Assembly (NCBI GenBank): GCA_009746045.1 | Contig: RPFO01002174.1 | Span: forward strand, 1-64,000 | Origin: Mesostigma viride | Taxonomy: Eukaryota > Streptophyta > Mesostigmatophyceae > Mesostigmatales > Mesostigmataceae | DNA length: 64,000 bases | Reading direction: 5' to 3' | Part shown: piece after piece, positions 42,761 to 54,191 of the stretch | Position numbering within the stretch: the stretch's first letter is position 1 | Layout of the letters: every line of letters starts with the position of its first letter | The notes under the pieces: generated by a model | The model's database searches: none | Told to the model about the DNA's origin: nothing | The model's input: only the letters and a program-made list of their open reading frames with translations | Program-made: the position numbers and the translations under genes

Positions 42761-45700
42761 TCATTCCCATGCTTCCTCCTCCTCATCATCGCTACTCTCG
42801 CTACTCTCACAAACAAAAGAAAGTTGGGGCTCTTCCGCCCCCGTCTCAGCGTCGGCCGCGGCACCATCCTGAAAAAACTTTTCGCGGCCAAAGGCATTAG
42901 CCGCATGAGGGCACCCGCAGATGAACTTTAAGACTTCCTCCAACGTGGTGTAGGTCGCTCCCTTGCCGTCGGACCAAACCGTCTCGATCTTCAAAGCCCC
43001 GCCATTCTCATGTACTTCTGTGACCCACCCGTGAAAACGGGTCTTGGCAGCACCCCACAAGGCGCACAGCCTTCTCCCTTTCAGCGCGTGCAGCCCGTGC
43101 TCAACAAAGTGTGCCGCACATGCAGCTTTTGACGTCGCTGCAGCAGCTTGCTGTGTTTGAAAACCAGCAAAGTGCACGTGTGGATGGTCATCTAAGGCCT
43201 GGAGGGTTGCACGAGATAGCTTACGTGCTGCTGTCAGCGACGGAGTGTGGACAGCCTGCCCTGATGCACCAACTGTCCAGTGTTGAACGATGATTTCCGA
43301 TGCCGACACCGTCAGGCCCGGCCCACCGCCTGCGAGCGAGAGCTTGTTAAACTGCCCTTCCCAGGAGGGTGAGTAAAACACGGAAACAGTCAGAGTCCCG
43401 CGTGAACGAACAGTAGACGCATCCACGACCTTCACCAAGAGCTCCTCTGGCCAGGGCATGCCTTCCCCGCATGTCACCGCAGGTCTCTTGATGATGAGAA
43501 AGTCTCCGCGGGAGATAATGCCGGGATTTACGGAAAAAATATGATCCGCAGTCGCAATGGTCCGTGCACCACCGGTGGCATCCGCAGGAGAATTGGAGGC
43601 AACTCCAGTAGGAGGATTGGAGGCAAGCGTGGCAGGCGTGGCAGATGCGGCCGGCAGGCGCTCAGCCTCGCGTCGCGCCCGGTGAATGGCAGTTTGCACC
43701 TCGTGCCGGCGGTTGCCTGCATGGCTGATAATTGGGTGCAGCGGCGCTTCCAAAGCACGGGCAGCCCGCATCACCGCCTGATCCCCTGCACTGTGGAGGC
43801 AAAAAGGGAGGGGCTTGTGTTTTTGCTGCTCCCTGCACTCCGTCAGAGCTTGGATCATGCGGTCAAACACCGACGCTTCTTCTTCCACTTGCTCCGGCTC
43901 AGCGGGGAAGCCGCGGATCTCCTCGTTGAGCTCTGCTTGCTTTGCATCCGTCATGATGTCTGGAAACACTCGGTTGAGTTTAGAGCAATGACGGCGGATT
44001 GCGCGATCGCCATCCCAATCCGCAAACGCGGCAACACCTGGGCTGCCCTTGGGCGCCTTGGTCGCCTCCATGACTAGCACGCCGCGGAGCTCTTTGCCAT
44101 CACTCACACGCTTCGAAGAGACAGTAACCATGTCGCATGGCTCCTCGTTCGGCCCAAGAGGCCTCCAACAGTTGGCGGGCACATCAGCTAACGCCTCTGC
44201 CGTGGCAAGTCGGTAGCGCAAAAAGCAGTCATCACCAACGTCCGCCCCTGCACCTTCATCGTGATGGCCGAATAGCTCGATATCAAATATCTTGCTGACC
44301 GGCCGATGCTCCACCACAGGTTGGTTGGTTGACGCGTCCATAACCACGTCAGCAGACTTGACCCAACGCCCAAGATCTGGGTCTATGCAGCCTCGAAGCC
44401 ACGTTGTGAAGTCCAGCGCTGCATTGACGAGCTGCAAGCAACAAGCATAGAACAAACAGTTGCAATAAGAGGCGAGTAAGCAAGGTGATTATTGGTTAAC
44501 TATGGCATGCTACATATGGAAAAGAAGAAGAACCCGGAAGAAATTCATAGTATTTTAAAGAAAACCAACCTTGGCAGATGGCGGCAGTGGGTTTATTGTC
44601 GCCATGCTCCCGAATGGGCCTTGCTCGTAGTAGTGTGCAAAGGCACGCGTCAGCCCTTGCAACACATCTTGAAATGTCAGCATGAGCACCGGTGCGAGAT
44701 CTGACACGCGGTTCTTCATCCCGTTGTACCACCGGATAAACCAACCAAATCTCTGATCAGCGTCATTATGGGTGTGCCCCGGGGGCAGGCGGCACACCCT
44801 GATGAGAGAAAAGAGACGGCGGTTAATGAGAACCGCTAGAAAGCCCAATAGCTCGCTATTCATGTTGTCCCCACCCCCGTCCACTTGAAGGACGAGTGTC
44901 GTGGCAAGGCCAAACTCGCGGATCTCAGGATTGCGGGACCTTTCCCATGGTCGCTCAACCACCACTTCCAACAATTGGTGTGTGAGCAGCGTCGCAGTGA
45001 CACGCCCTGAATTACCAGAAACCTCAGAATTGGCTACCCAAGGCATAATCACCCAGAAGTACGTCCTCACTCCATGCAAAATCGAGCAAACCAGCTGGTA
45101 GGGTATATGTAGCTTGCGGCTGCTAAGCCACTCTTTCGAGGCGCTGCCCCTGGTTGGAACCGCCGTCTTCATTTTCGCCAGACCATCGATGACTATGGAA
45201 ACAAAATAGTGCTTGGCGCCCTCAAACCTTCGTTGCAGGTAAGCCATCCGTTCCCCATTAAAGAAGTCGGTGTGATCAGCTAACTTCTCTTTGAAAGCCT
45301 CCCACCGGGCCCGGTCAGTGGTACGATAAGACAAGATGGCATCCTTTAACTTCCGGCAGCGGGAGCACTCACCCATAATTTTCGTGCGATATTTCTCAAT
45401 CCGGACTCGCATGCTTACTCTCACTGCTTCAAAAATTTTCCTGAAAAGCGACATGCTAACTACAGGTGTTCCGTAGTCCTGCTGCTCTGCAGTGTAGTCC
45501 GAGTATAAAGTCTTCTTGCACGGTTGCTCAATGATGCTGGCGCCATCCCGGGGATCCTTCTCAACTGCTGGGCAGAACCAACGCCGAATCCACAGCTCAC
45601 AAAGCGCCTTGGCCTCCCCAATCTTGGCAGACACTGACCGGGATACCCCAATGCGCCGTCCAGCAGTGCTACCCAAGCCGGACTCCAAATCACGATCACC

Positions 45701-46276
45701 AGGCAAAGGTCGAGGGCGGGTTGTCTCCTTGACAGCCGCGTGCCACATATTGGGGTTGATATACAAAGCACGGCGGAAAGCGGCTTCACACATGCGATGC
45801 CGAAACGGGGTTGCCGACTCTGGCTGATGCCTGTCAGCTGGGTAAGTAACGTAGCCATCCACTGCGAAAAGGAAGCCCTCATCTCGACTGCGTTTGTGAC
45901 GCAAGCTCCCCGGAATTTCAGTTTCTCGCTGGCCGGCCTGAAAAAGCTGGTTCTTTATAAACTCTTTCCGATCCGCAGGCTTCTTAGACCACATGTCGGT
46001 CCTCATCGCTCTTATCTCCTCGAAATGCACGCTTCGCAAACAATGGCGGCCACACCCACAGTCCCAGTCCCTGCTAAGTGCCGCAGCACAGGACGCATCT
46101 GTGGTGCATTTTGCTAAGACGGCGGCAGCGCTAAGACGGAGCCCTCGTCTCGCCATGACGAGCAACACGACCACCAGGACAAGCAGCGAGAATAGCATTC
46201 CAAAAACCTGCGCCCCCGCATCGGGCTCCATAATGCCCAGGCCCTTCATGGCTTTAGGAACTGCGTAATAATACAT
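42761..46276 (-). CDS. DUF7869-like putative transposase of the two-gene element
   Basis: Exon 1 runs from ATG 46276 to about 44571; a ~139-bp intron (GTTGGTTTTC...TTGCTTGCAG) follows; exon 2 runs from about 44431 to 42761. It totals about 1,130 residues. Exon 1 has a Cys cluster (CGCGRHCLRSVHFEEIR), ECSRCRKLKDAIL and QVDGGGDNMNSELLGFL, then CRLPPGHTHNDADQRFGWF. The D..GDN.N...L and GHTH.D.D..FG boxes are those of DUF7869-type proteins, an RNase H-like fold proposed as DDE-like. Exon 2 is Ala-rich with several Trp and a strongly acidic C-terminus (ESSESSDDEEEEAWE). The first ~45 residues are hydrophobic (LVLVVVLLVM), so translation may start at the MARRG Met. It lies between inverted arrays and presumably acts on them or on the TIRs; this role is inferred. 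Confidence 0.7.
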
Positions 46277-46309
46277 GGCTTTAGGAACTGCGTAATATTA
46301 TACGGCCGC

Positions 46310-46465
46310 CCCCTCCCCCTCCCCCTCCCCCTCCCCCTCCCCCTCCAGCTTCCATCGCTTCCATCGCTTCCATCGCTGGTGCTTCCATCGCTGGTTCATT
46401 ATCCCCTTGCTTCCATCGCTGGTTCATTATCCCCTTGCTTCCATCGCTGGTTCATTATCATAATT
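46310..46465. repeat. CCCCCT run and TCCATCGCT minisatellite upstream of the transposase gene
   Basis: About five CCCCCT units (46308-46344), then short TTCCATCGC repeats, then three copies of a 28-bp unit with TTCCATCGCTGGTTCATTAT. It lies in the 5' region of the minus-strand gene and may affect its promoter. Confidence 0.7.
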
Positions 46466-46510
46466 ATCCTTTACATGCAAAGACAGGGCATTCTGGCCAG
46501 GAAAATTTGG

Positions 46511-46785
46511 TGGTGCAACGGTGCAACGGTGCAACGGTGCAACGGTGCAACGGTGCAACGGCCAGTGATTGGCCCGTTCTTGATTTGCTGACATGCAGCC
46601 TAGTAAAAATTGGCCGCAAATTCGTCCGGTCGTACGTGGGCACAAGATTTGCGGCCAATTTTTACTAGGCGCATATCACAAAATCAACTACGGGCCAATC
46701 ACTGGCCGTTGCACCGTTGCACCGTTGCACCGTTGCACCGTTGCACCGTTGCACCGTTGCACCGTTGCACCGTTGCACCGTGCCA
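46511..46785. promoter_or_regulatory. Central palindrome flanked by 9-bp arrays between the divergent genes
   Basis: (GTGCAACGG)n at about 46512-46560, then a palindrome with arms GCCAGTGATTGGCCCG (46561) and CGGGCCAATCACTGGC (46690), inner arms at 46599-46621 and 46646-46669, then (CCGTTGCAC)n at about 46706-46780. The whole ~270 bp is an inverted repeat placed between the two divergent genes. The same 9-bp unit marks both ends of the element. Confidence 0.75.
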
Positions 46786-46940
46786 CCACCACCGGTGGCA
46801 CGGCGTGCCACCACCCATTTGTACTCCGTGCCATGGTGCCACCACCGACTCAATAATTCGTGCACTTGGATGCATTTCGTGGAAATTTTCAGCCATTCTG
46901 GCCAGGTATTGGCGTAGTTCGGAAATCCGGATAGCTGAGA

Positions 46941-49749
46941 ATGGCTAGCGGCGTGCAGCCGCAGGCAGGTATTGAAAACAATGGCGGGGATGCCGGACAT
47001 GTGGAGCATGCCAGTGAACAGGACGCAGTAGCACCACCGGGGCAAGAGAACACAATGGATACAGGCCCTGTATCAGTGGGCGCTGTAGGTGATGAAGTAC
47101 AGAAGCAAAGGGCATCAAACGTGTACGTCAGGGGAGCAGTCAATGAACTTCATAGAATGAATGCCTCCGGTGCTTCGGATGAGGAAACCGAGCAAACAGC
47201 CAAAACGGATGGGAAATCTCAGGTAAATTTATGACAGGGGAAATCCGGTTGTTATTTTACCAAAGGAATATTACAATAAGTGCAGTTCTTGGCGTTTGGA
47301 ATCATGACATTGCTTGTGCTATTGCTCTTGAATTGCATTTTACCAAAGGAATATTACAATAAGTGCAGTTCTTGGCGTTTGGAATCATGACATTGCTTGT
47401 GCTATTGCTCTTGAATTGCATTTTACCAAAGGAATATTACTAAGTGCAGTTCTTGGCGTTTGGAATCATGACATTGCTTGTGCTATTGCTGTTGAATTGC
47501 AACAGGCAGCATCGCAGGACCCACCTGCGCACAAGTGCCTCGTCAAGTATCTGGGATATTTGGGGGTGCTCGTGAAGGGAGCCGGCAGCCTCTCGATTGC
47601 ATCCCGGGGTGCTACTGCGGCCAAGCCAGTTGTGCTTCACATGCTCGACGTGGGCAAGGGTTTTCCAACCAACAGCAGGTTCATCAACGGTATTCCTCAG
47701 ATAACCGTTCCAGAGCACAACATCACACGAGCTCACAACTTCTACACGCTGTCTGATGAAAAGGATTCCCTGGCCCAACTAGACACCAAGAGTGACTGGC
47801 CTCCGCTGTATGTTTCGTGCAAAAAGGCTGGCTCTCGTAGCACCGCCAAGGTGACGTCGTTCTCCATCGGTGACCGATCTGCAGTCATGCGGATCCTGAG
47901 CTAATGCGTGACCTGCGTGCCACTCCCACGGGCAACACCGTTGTGCGGCTTGTCATCCTCGGACTCGCTTGTGTGAGGGCAGCCAGCACTGGCCATGAGT
48001 ACCAGTCCTTTGTGGCGTTGGTGCGTCCCATTTACAGCTGCGGGGAAGGAGAATGGACGGTTACCTCATTCGCCTCCGGTGAAATCCGTGTAGCGTGGTG
48101 CCGACCATATAACTTGACGGTTGACCCTGCCGCCACCGCCGAATTGCATTGCCATTCGAGTACTACCTTGGCGGATGCCATGGCGGACATCACGTCAGTG
48201 TTTACCCGCCAGGAGTCGCGCATCAACCAGTTAAGGAGCGCGACCAACAAGACCACCGGGCAGGGCTATCTTGTAAGTATCTCAGATCGGTTTTGCATTG
48301 TTGACATTCATATGCCTAAACATGCCATGCGCAATCCAACCGCAGCCGAGCGCAAACCACACTGGCGCATATTATCAATGTGCATACTAGAAGACACCAT
48401 CAGGAGCACTCTATTTGTAAGCACCATAAAACATTAATTATTGTTGATGTAAAATGTCAATCTCTGTATGCGTGCATGTTTACAATTCAGGTGCTCGCTG
48501 TCGTCCCGCCTGCTCCATCCGATGAAGATGAAGATGAAGATGAAAGCGGGGGCGATGCCAGCTATGACCTGGAGGATGAAGAGGAGGTGGAGGAGGAGCA
48601 CAATGATGGGGAAGGGGGGGGTGACGATGGCAGCGAGGAACAAACATCACCCGTCAAGCCCAAGAAGCGCGCCTCGACGGCGGCGGGGGGGGGGGCCAGC
48701 GGAGCTTGCGCCCTGCACGCCAGCTTGAATACCAGGGCGGGAAGGCACTGCCGCCTCGCGCAGCAAAGTCAGCACCGTCCGAGAGTGCGATGCCAGCAGC
48801 TCCCCCGGCAGCTCCCCCGGCAGCTCCCCCGGCAAAGTGGCTAGCGCCCCTTACTCAGGGGTTGCAAGCAGCACAGGCAGCAATCGCAGAGCTGAAGGAC
48901 TGGGTGGGGTTTCAAGCGAAGCAAGGGAGGAAGAAGGCGCCGCCGTCTGTGGCTATGCAGATCGCTGATTTGAATGCAAAGGTTTCCAAGTGCCAATCAT
49001 CATTGGCAGCGCGTGCAAAGCCGGCTGCCGCCCCAGAGAACCCCGCGACTGCGAAGCTGAAGGAACAGGTCAAATCCCTGACGGAGAGGGTTGATGCTTT
49101 GGAAAGGGAACGAGTGCCATGCACGCCTGTTGAATGTGCTCCAACCTCAAGCCGCGGCACGGAGATTCACCGGCCGACCATTCCTGCTGCGCCTCCCACA
49201 TTGCGGCAACGTGAAGGCTTCACCGGCATGCAGGGGGCAGAATGGCAGCCGGCACGCCGTGAGCCAGAGCCGCGCAAGCGCGCACCCGCGATGGATGGGG
49301 CAAGGAAGCTGGATTGGCAAGATGAGCCAGAGCCGCGCACGCGCGCACCCGCGATCGATGAGGCAAGGAAGCTGGATTGGCAAGATGAATCGCATGGCCT
49401 GTACGAGCCTTATGACTCCTATTATATGGCCCACGGTGAGCCCTTGCAGGGCGCTTACCGTTATGCCGCCACGAGGGAGCCAGATAGGCCACATTATGCT
49501 GAGGGACATTATGCAGCAACTCAGCATACTCGTCTCACGACTCACAGCAACTTTGATGATGAACGCATGCGTGCTCGCAGCGCCCCCCGCCCCCCGCCCC
49601 CGCCCCTCCATCGCGGAAAAGGCATCAGCCGTACTCGCAAGATGCAAATGAGCGAGGGGAACCAGTTTATTATGGTTCATGTTCATATTGATCGTGTTTG
49701 CACCTCTTTGTCAGTTTTCAGCCATTTATTCAGCTTTTTTATGCTGTGA
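46941..49749 (+). CDS. Accessory protein of the two-gene element (spliced, two apparent indels)
   Basis: Exon 1 is 46941-47222 (ATG, ends CAG|GTAAAT). Exon 2 starts at 47506 after TTGCAACAG and ends near 48272 at CTT|GTAAGT. Exon 3 starts at 48491 after TTCAG. Exon 2 changes frame near 47900 and exon 3 changes frame at a G9 run near 48690; both are probably indels. Features: a Gln/Glu-rich start; an unrecognised globular exon 2 with HMLDVGKGFPTNSRFING; an acidic Asp/Glu block (48524-48640); a basic patch; a coiled coil (LKEQVKSLTERVDALERE); and two copies of a ~21-residue repeat with EPEPR.RAPA.D.ARKLDWQD. I do not recognise the family. By analogy with Spm TnpA it could bind the 9-bp arrays. 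Confidence 0.6.
47245..47505 (+). repeat. ~89-bp tandem triplication in intron 1 of the accessory gene
   Basis: Three near-identical units containing TTTTACCAAAGGAATATTAC and GGCGTTTGGAATCATGACAT. Only the last unit runs into the acceptor TTGCAACAG; the first two have lost the AG context. Confidence 0.8.
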
Positions 49750-49957
49750 TGTATTAGTTGGCGAACAAAGGAATTGTGGTTGCGATCACGTAGTACTTGC
49801 TTCTCCATATGTTACATGTAGGAGACATTGGAGACAATGCTGATAATCAATTAATATTTGTCTCAAGTAATCATCATCAATATTTTATTTTGCCATGTGC
49901 TTGCATTACTTGCGTAGGAAAAGTCAACAAATGATGTGTCAAGACATGTCACGGTGG

Positions 49958-50382
49958 CACGGTGCAACGGTGCAACGGTGCAACGGTGCAACGGTGCAAC
50001 GGTGCAACGGTGCAACGGTGCAACGGTGCAACGGTGCAACGGTGCAACGGTGCAACGGTGCAACGGTGCAACGGTGCAACGGTGCAACGGTGGCACAGTG
50101 GCACCCCACGTTGGGCAGTGCTTGTGGGCAATATAACATTAGTATTGGACGTTATGTTACCTCGTGACACCATACAGCATCATAAAATGGTAGTTTTATG
50201 GTGCAACGGTGCAACGGTGCAACGGTGGCACAGTGGCACCCCACTTTAGGCAGTGCTTGTGGACATTATAACATTAGTATTGGACGTTAGGTTACCTCGT
50301 GACACCATACAAAATCATAAAATGGTAGTTTTATGGTGCAACGGTGCAACGGTGCAACGGTGCAACGGTGCAACGGTGTCAA
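49958..50382. repeat. Right subterminal 9-bp arrays (GTGCAACGG)n
   Basis: A block of about fifteen units (49958-50092), then two shorter blocks (about 50201-50227 and 50336-50378) separated by ~110-bp repeats with GGCAGTGCTTGTGG and ATTAGTATTGGACGTTA. They are in inverted orientation to the left-end arrays. Confidence 0.85.
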
Positions 50383-50496
50383 AACATGATGAGACACTTA
50401 CCTCCTACCTTTGGACCTAAGAGAGGTACAAAATAACAAAGTTGAAAAAAATCAATTTGTACTTGTGCTGTAGTACAAATCCAGGTGTGCATGGGG

Positions 50497-51465
50497 ATGC
50501 AATATTGATCTACGTGAAGCAAGAATCCATGTGGGCTGCCAATAATGTGGCTAGCGTGCAGGATACCATGCATGCCAGCAACCTGACCCAGCTTCCCTAA
50601 ACCATTAACACATATGGTACGGTGGCTGGCTAGCAGCAGCCGGCATGGCTAAATAAGGCATTTATGTGCATCGCGAGTCACACCAAATACCCCGCAGCCT
50701 GCAACGTAATGCCTCCGGCGGCCTCTTGCACTCGCTCACTCTTGCCTCCTTCGCATACGTGGCGCCCATGATATGGCGGGTGCTAGCCTTGCTCGGGTGG
50801 TAGAACCCGAGAATTTTGCATCCAAAAGTGTGCACGTCACTGAGCTTTTAGTTACCTGTCAGCTGCCCTTTCTTGTTGAGATTCTGTTCTTTCACGATGT
50901 GTGTCCAGACAGGCTCGAATACTGCCTGCATCTCGTCGGCCCCATCATCATCGTGTTCCATAGACCCACACCATCACCGTCGCTAGCCATGGTGCATGCC
51001 TGGATGTCAATTGCGCTACGATTAAATGTTAGGTGCCAGATGCGCGCCCTTGTTGGCAGACAACATAACTTCGTCACCTACTTTCCTCGTCCTTCGTCTC
51101 CTAGACCCTAGTCCGACACGCAGCAATCTGCAGCTGCCAGTGCACGTAAAAGTACAGTCGTACACGGCCAGCTTGGCACCTGCACGCCCGTTTATTTGTC
51201 GCGGAGTTAGAGGTCGCCTCAGTCTAGTTCCGGCTCCACGTGCCGTCCAAAATGATGCCAAAAGCTACTTCGAACACGGTTCATACGCAAAAAAATACGC
51301 AAAAAATACGCAATACGCAAAAAATACGCAAAAAATACGCAATACGCAAAAAATACGCAAAAAATACGCCGTGCGTATTTTTTTACCCATTTTAATACGC
51401 AAATCTTGCGTATGACGTATAATACGCATCGTACGGCGTATTATACGCCGTATGCCTGTACACTG
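50497..51465. other. Right arm of the hAT-like element
   Basis: An open frame of 112 codons (50773-51111) has no recognisable domain. From 51287 the sequence is dominated by TACGCAAAAAA repeats up to the TIR. Confidence 0.5.
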
Positions 51466-51473
51466 CATTACCG

Positions 51474-52310
51474 GGCCCTGTGGCGCAAGCCCCTTGGCAA
51501 GATCGAGAAACAGGACCTGTTTAAGGTCCTCGTCCTTCCTGTTCTTACGTATGGGGCCGAGACGTGGACGTACCCTCACCGCCGACCTGGCCCGCAAGCT
51601 GGACGGCGCGGTCACGTACCAACATGCTGCGATCCATTTTCAGAGTATAGGATATGCTGCTCATCATTGTCCGCAATGAGGACCTTTACCTTGGCATGCC
51701 ATATATCACCAGCACCATTAAGCAGCGGCGCCTGCAGCTCGTAGGGCACCTAGCTCGCACCAACCAGGTAGACACCTCATGTGGCCCCCCCGCGGGACTG
51801 CGACCAGCTCTGACAGCCTGGCCGGCCGGCACCTCCTGACGTGGGCCGGGCCCCGTGATGTTAGACGCCGCAAGGCCCGCACCTTCAAAGAACAGCTATA
51901 TTGCTATATTGCATGCTAGCTATCTTTAGTGCAAGCTAGTGCAAGCTCCCTCCTCATTGTGTATAGAGTATATACAAGCCATATAGTAGAGGACATGGTC
52001 GGGAGGCCTAGAGTAGGCCTCTCCGTGATTTGGAAGAAGATGATGGACAAGGCCAAGTGGGCCCAGGTCATAGAGGACAACGAGCCCCCCCCAGTGGGGA
52101 AGCGCCCACGTGTGGAAACCCGCGGGAGGCACGCCAGACAGCTCCCCTAGGGTAGCGTGATGTTGTTTAGATAGATGTTGTAGGTATAGCTGATGTAGAT
52201 AGATTATTAGACCGGTAGGACTGTTTGCACCCATCCATCCATCCATCGGGGTTAATTAATGCTCCGTGACTCCCCAACGGGAGCACGAGTCTAATTAATT
52301 AATAAATAAA
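51474..52310 (+). pseudogene. LINE 2: RT C-terminal region and 3' tail
   Basis: Continues from 41250: LFKVLVLPVLTYGAETWT, then (other frames) LTADLARKLDG, ITSTIKQRRLQLVGHLAR and WAGPRDVRRRKARTFKEQL, then GLSVIWKKMMDKAKWAQV. This order is typical of the region after the LINE RT thumb. A 3' UTR follows with (CATC)n and a tail of ATTAATTAATAAATAAAT near 52290-52312. Confidence 0.75.
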
Positions 52311-53604
52311 TGGGGACGAGGTGCGTCACCTATCGTGGGAAGCTAGAACGCCCGGCGCGGCCGCTACAACTAGGCACTACGGCTGCTACGTGGCATGCCC
52401 CTCTGTTAATCCACTCACGGTCCTAAATTTAGGATCGACTTTGTCCTAATTTGTCCTAGAGGTCACTATAACCGAGGTACCGGGTAGGGGGGGTCACTAT
52501 ATGGTCCGAACCCCATGTGGACGGTACCCGCCGTGATGTACCCGATCTGTGGTACCGGCACATGGCACCCGGATTCCGTACCCGGGTACCGGGTAGATGC
52601 GCGGGAAAGTAGGTACCTCGACCAAAAATATAACCGATTTTGGAGCGAAAAAGTGGGTGCGGGAATGATGTGCATGAGGTGGATATGGCAACCTGACAAT
52701 CGTGGCCGGCGTTTTCACGTGCGTTTATCATTTCGGGCGCCCAGTAGCAAAAACAGAAAGGTTGTTAGTTATTATGCTTAAAGTCTGTGAAAATTTTCTG
52801 CGCAAGTTGTTATGTGTAGCGCTGTAGCACAGCGGCACAACACAAATGGGTCGCAGACCGCCTGCTCGCGGAGGGTCGATTTTGGCACAAACATGTTAGT
52901 GTATTAGGAATGGTGGTATGAATCAAGCCAGAAAATTTTTGTGGACGATTTTGCTTATAGTCTGGAGTTTAGGAACGGAGATTAGACATGGGAGCGCCTG
53001 GGCCGTGATATTCTTGCCCGATTTCCATTGTCGACCATGTTTTAGGGACGTTCAGGCTGCGCAGCGAGCGCACCTTATAGGTCTTCACTTTCGGTATTTC
53101 TTGGACCTAGAACGCAGCACAAGCGTGGTTTATATCATTTTCGAACCGGTTGGCCAGCTTTGGTGCGCTCTGCTCTCGGAAAGCTGACCTGACTGCGGAT
53201 TTCAGCGACTTTTTTGCAACCATCTGGAAGTGGCGACGTAAGTAGCAGGTTCGTGCCGGGTTGTCCTAGATCATGAGTGTAACTGGCAACGCTGTTGTGG
53301 TGTTTTGAGTCAGCCAGCTATGCCTAAAAAGAGGGGACGCTCTCTGTGCACATAACTGTCACACATAGTTGGTTTACGTCATACCATTTTTTATGTCTCT
53401 ATCTTCGTCGTCCGCTGCAGCTAAAACACGCATGCGTAAGAGCAGTTTTACTCATGTGTTAGTTATAAACCATGGTCCTATGGCCTGCAGTCGTTCAGGG
53501 TGTTCTCAGACAGTATATACAGTATGGTTTACGTGTTACATCATGCACGTACCCTGAATTCGCTCACAAAGCGTTGCATGTTAGCACAACGTTGTTTTGT
53601 AACT
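52311..53604. other. No gene recognised
   Basis: Includes a GC-rich stretch with repeated GGTACCGGGTA-like words (52475-52620). An 89-codon open frame at 52918-53187 has no known domain. Confidence 0.4.
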
Positions 53605-54191
53605 CACTACATTTCGCCACCGCGGAAACCCAATTTATGCGAGAATGTGGTTCCGTCAATACGGCGGGGGTTACAAATTCAATTTCGAAGTTCGGCACCG
53701 TCGGATACCAGTAAAGCAACACTTGTTATCTAGAATCGCGCCATTTGGCATCAATTGGCCAGTTCTGAAAATTCGATGAAATCTCTAGTCCTTGGTCGAA
53801 TATTTCCCTCCGATTTGGATGACGAAAATCGAGTACGAATTTCTTAGTACAGTCCACCGTTTAGTTCAGTTCAGTTAATTCCCACGCCGCTTGCTGACCT
53901 GACGGAGGCCAAATTCGTACTGAACACTATCGCAAGTACGGTCGATACTAAAAATTGCTACTTCCGAGATGTCTGACGGAATTCCTGCTAGGTCCATGCT
54001 TTGGTACTGGACGGATGCTGAAATTCACTGCGGTTCTGTCCGAATGAGGAAAATTGTCAGAAATCTACTCTCGATACGAACGTAACGAGAATTTCAAGTA
54101 TCTGACGCTCGGAGAGCTGCCACCGTTTTCCCCTACTTGACCGAACCACATTCCCCGCTAAAAAAGGTGTCCTAGGCGGCGAAATGTAGTG
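53605..54191. mobile_element. Miniature CACTA-like element
   Basis: CACTACATTTCGCC at 53605 is mirrored by GGCGAAATGTAGTG ending at 54191. A second inner match (GAATGTGGTTC near 53643 and its complement near 54143) supports a ~70-bp imperfect TIR. It is 587 bp and non-coding. A 3-bp TSD expected for CACTA is not seen. Confidence 0.5.

Larger units (their letters stand above)
41824..50496. mobile_element. Two-gene DNA transposon with 28-bp TIRs and 9-bp repeat arrays
   Basis: A perfect 28-bp inverted repeat lies at 41824-41851 and 50469-50496 (inner part CACACCTGGATTTGTACTAC). Inside the TIRs are arrays of a 9-bp unit, CCGTTGCAC on the left and GTGCAACGG on the right, so the subterminal arrays are inverted too. 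Between them are a DUF7869-like gene on the minus strand and a spliced accessory gene on the plus strand, transcribed divergently from a central palindrome that carries the same arrays. The exact ends and TSD are unclear; ATG or CATG could be the duplication. The layout resembles CACTA/Spm elements (subterminal motifs, two proteins) but the ends are not CACTA. Confidence 0.75.
41251..51465. mobile_element. hAT-like DNA transposon with 8-bp TSD, enlarged by a nested element
   Basis: CATTACCG is duplicated at 41243-41250 and 51466-51473, and removing the insert rejoins the LINE frame (HALRHYRALW). The ends are CACTGAACAGGCAT and its imperfect complement ATGCCTGTACACTG. An 8-bp TSD with CA(C/G)TG ends is typical of the hAT superfamily. 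Both subterminal regions carry many TACGCAA repeats (41265-41345 and 51287-51460). No hAT transposase is seen in its own ~1.5 kb (41251-41823 and 50497-51465), so it was non-autonomous before the 8.7 kb element nested in it. Confidence 0.8.

Noticed and set aside
42658-44077. Plus-strand frames up to 178 codons opposite the transposase gene
   Set aside because: Antisense shadows of the GC-rich minus-strand gene with its domain boxes.
49863-50249. Frames encoding HRCTVAPL or GATVQRCN repeats, also at 41881-42411 and 46379-46948
   Set aside because: Translations of the 9-bp GTGCAACGG arrays (a 3-codon repeat) in every frame; not proteins.
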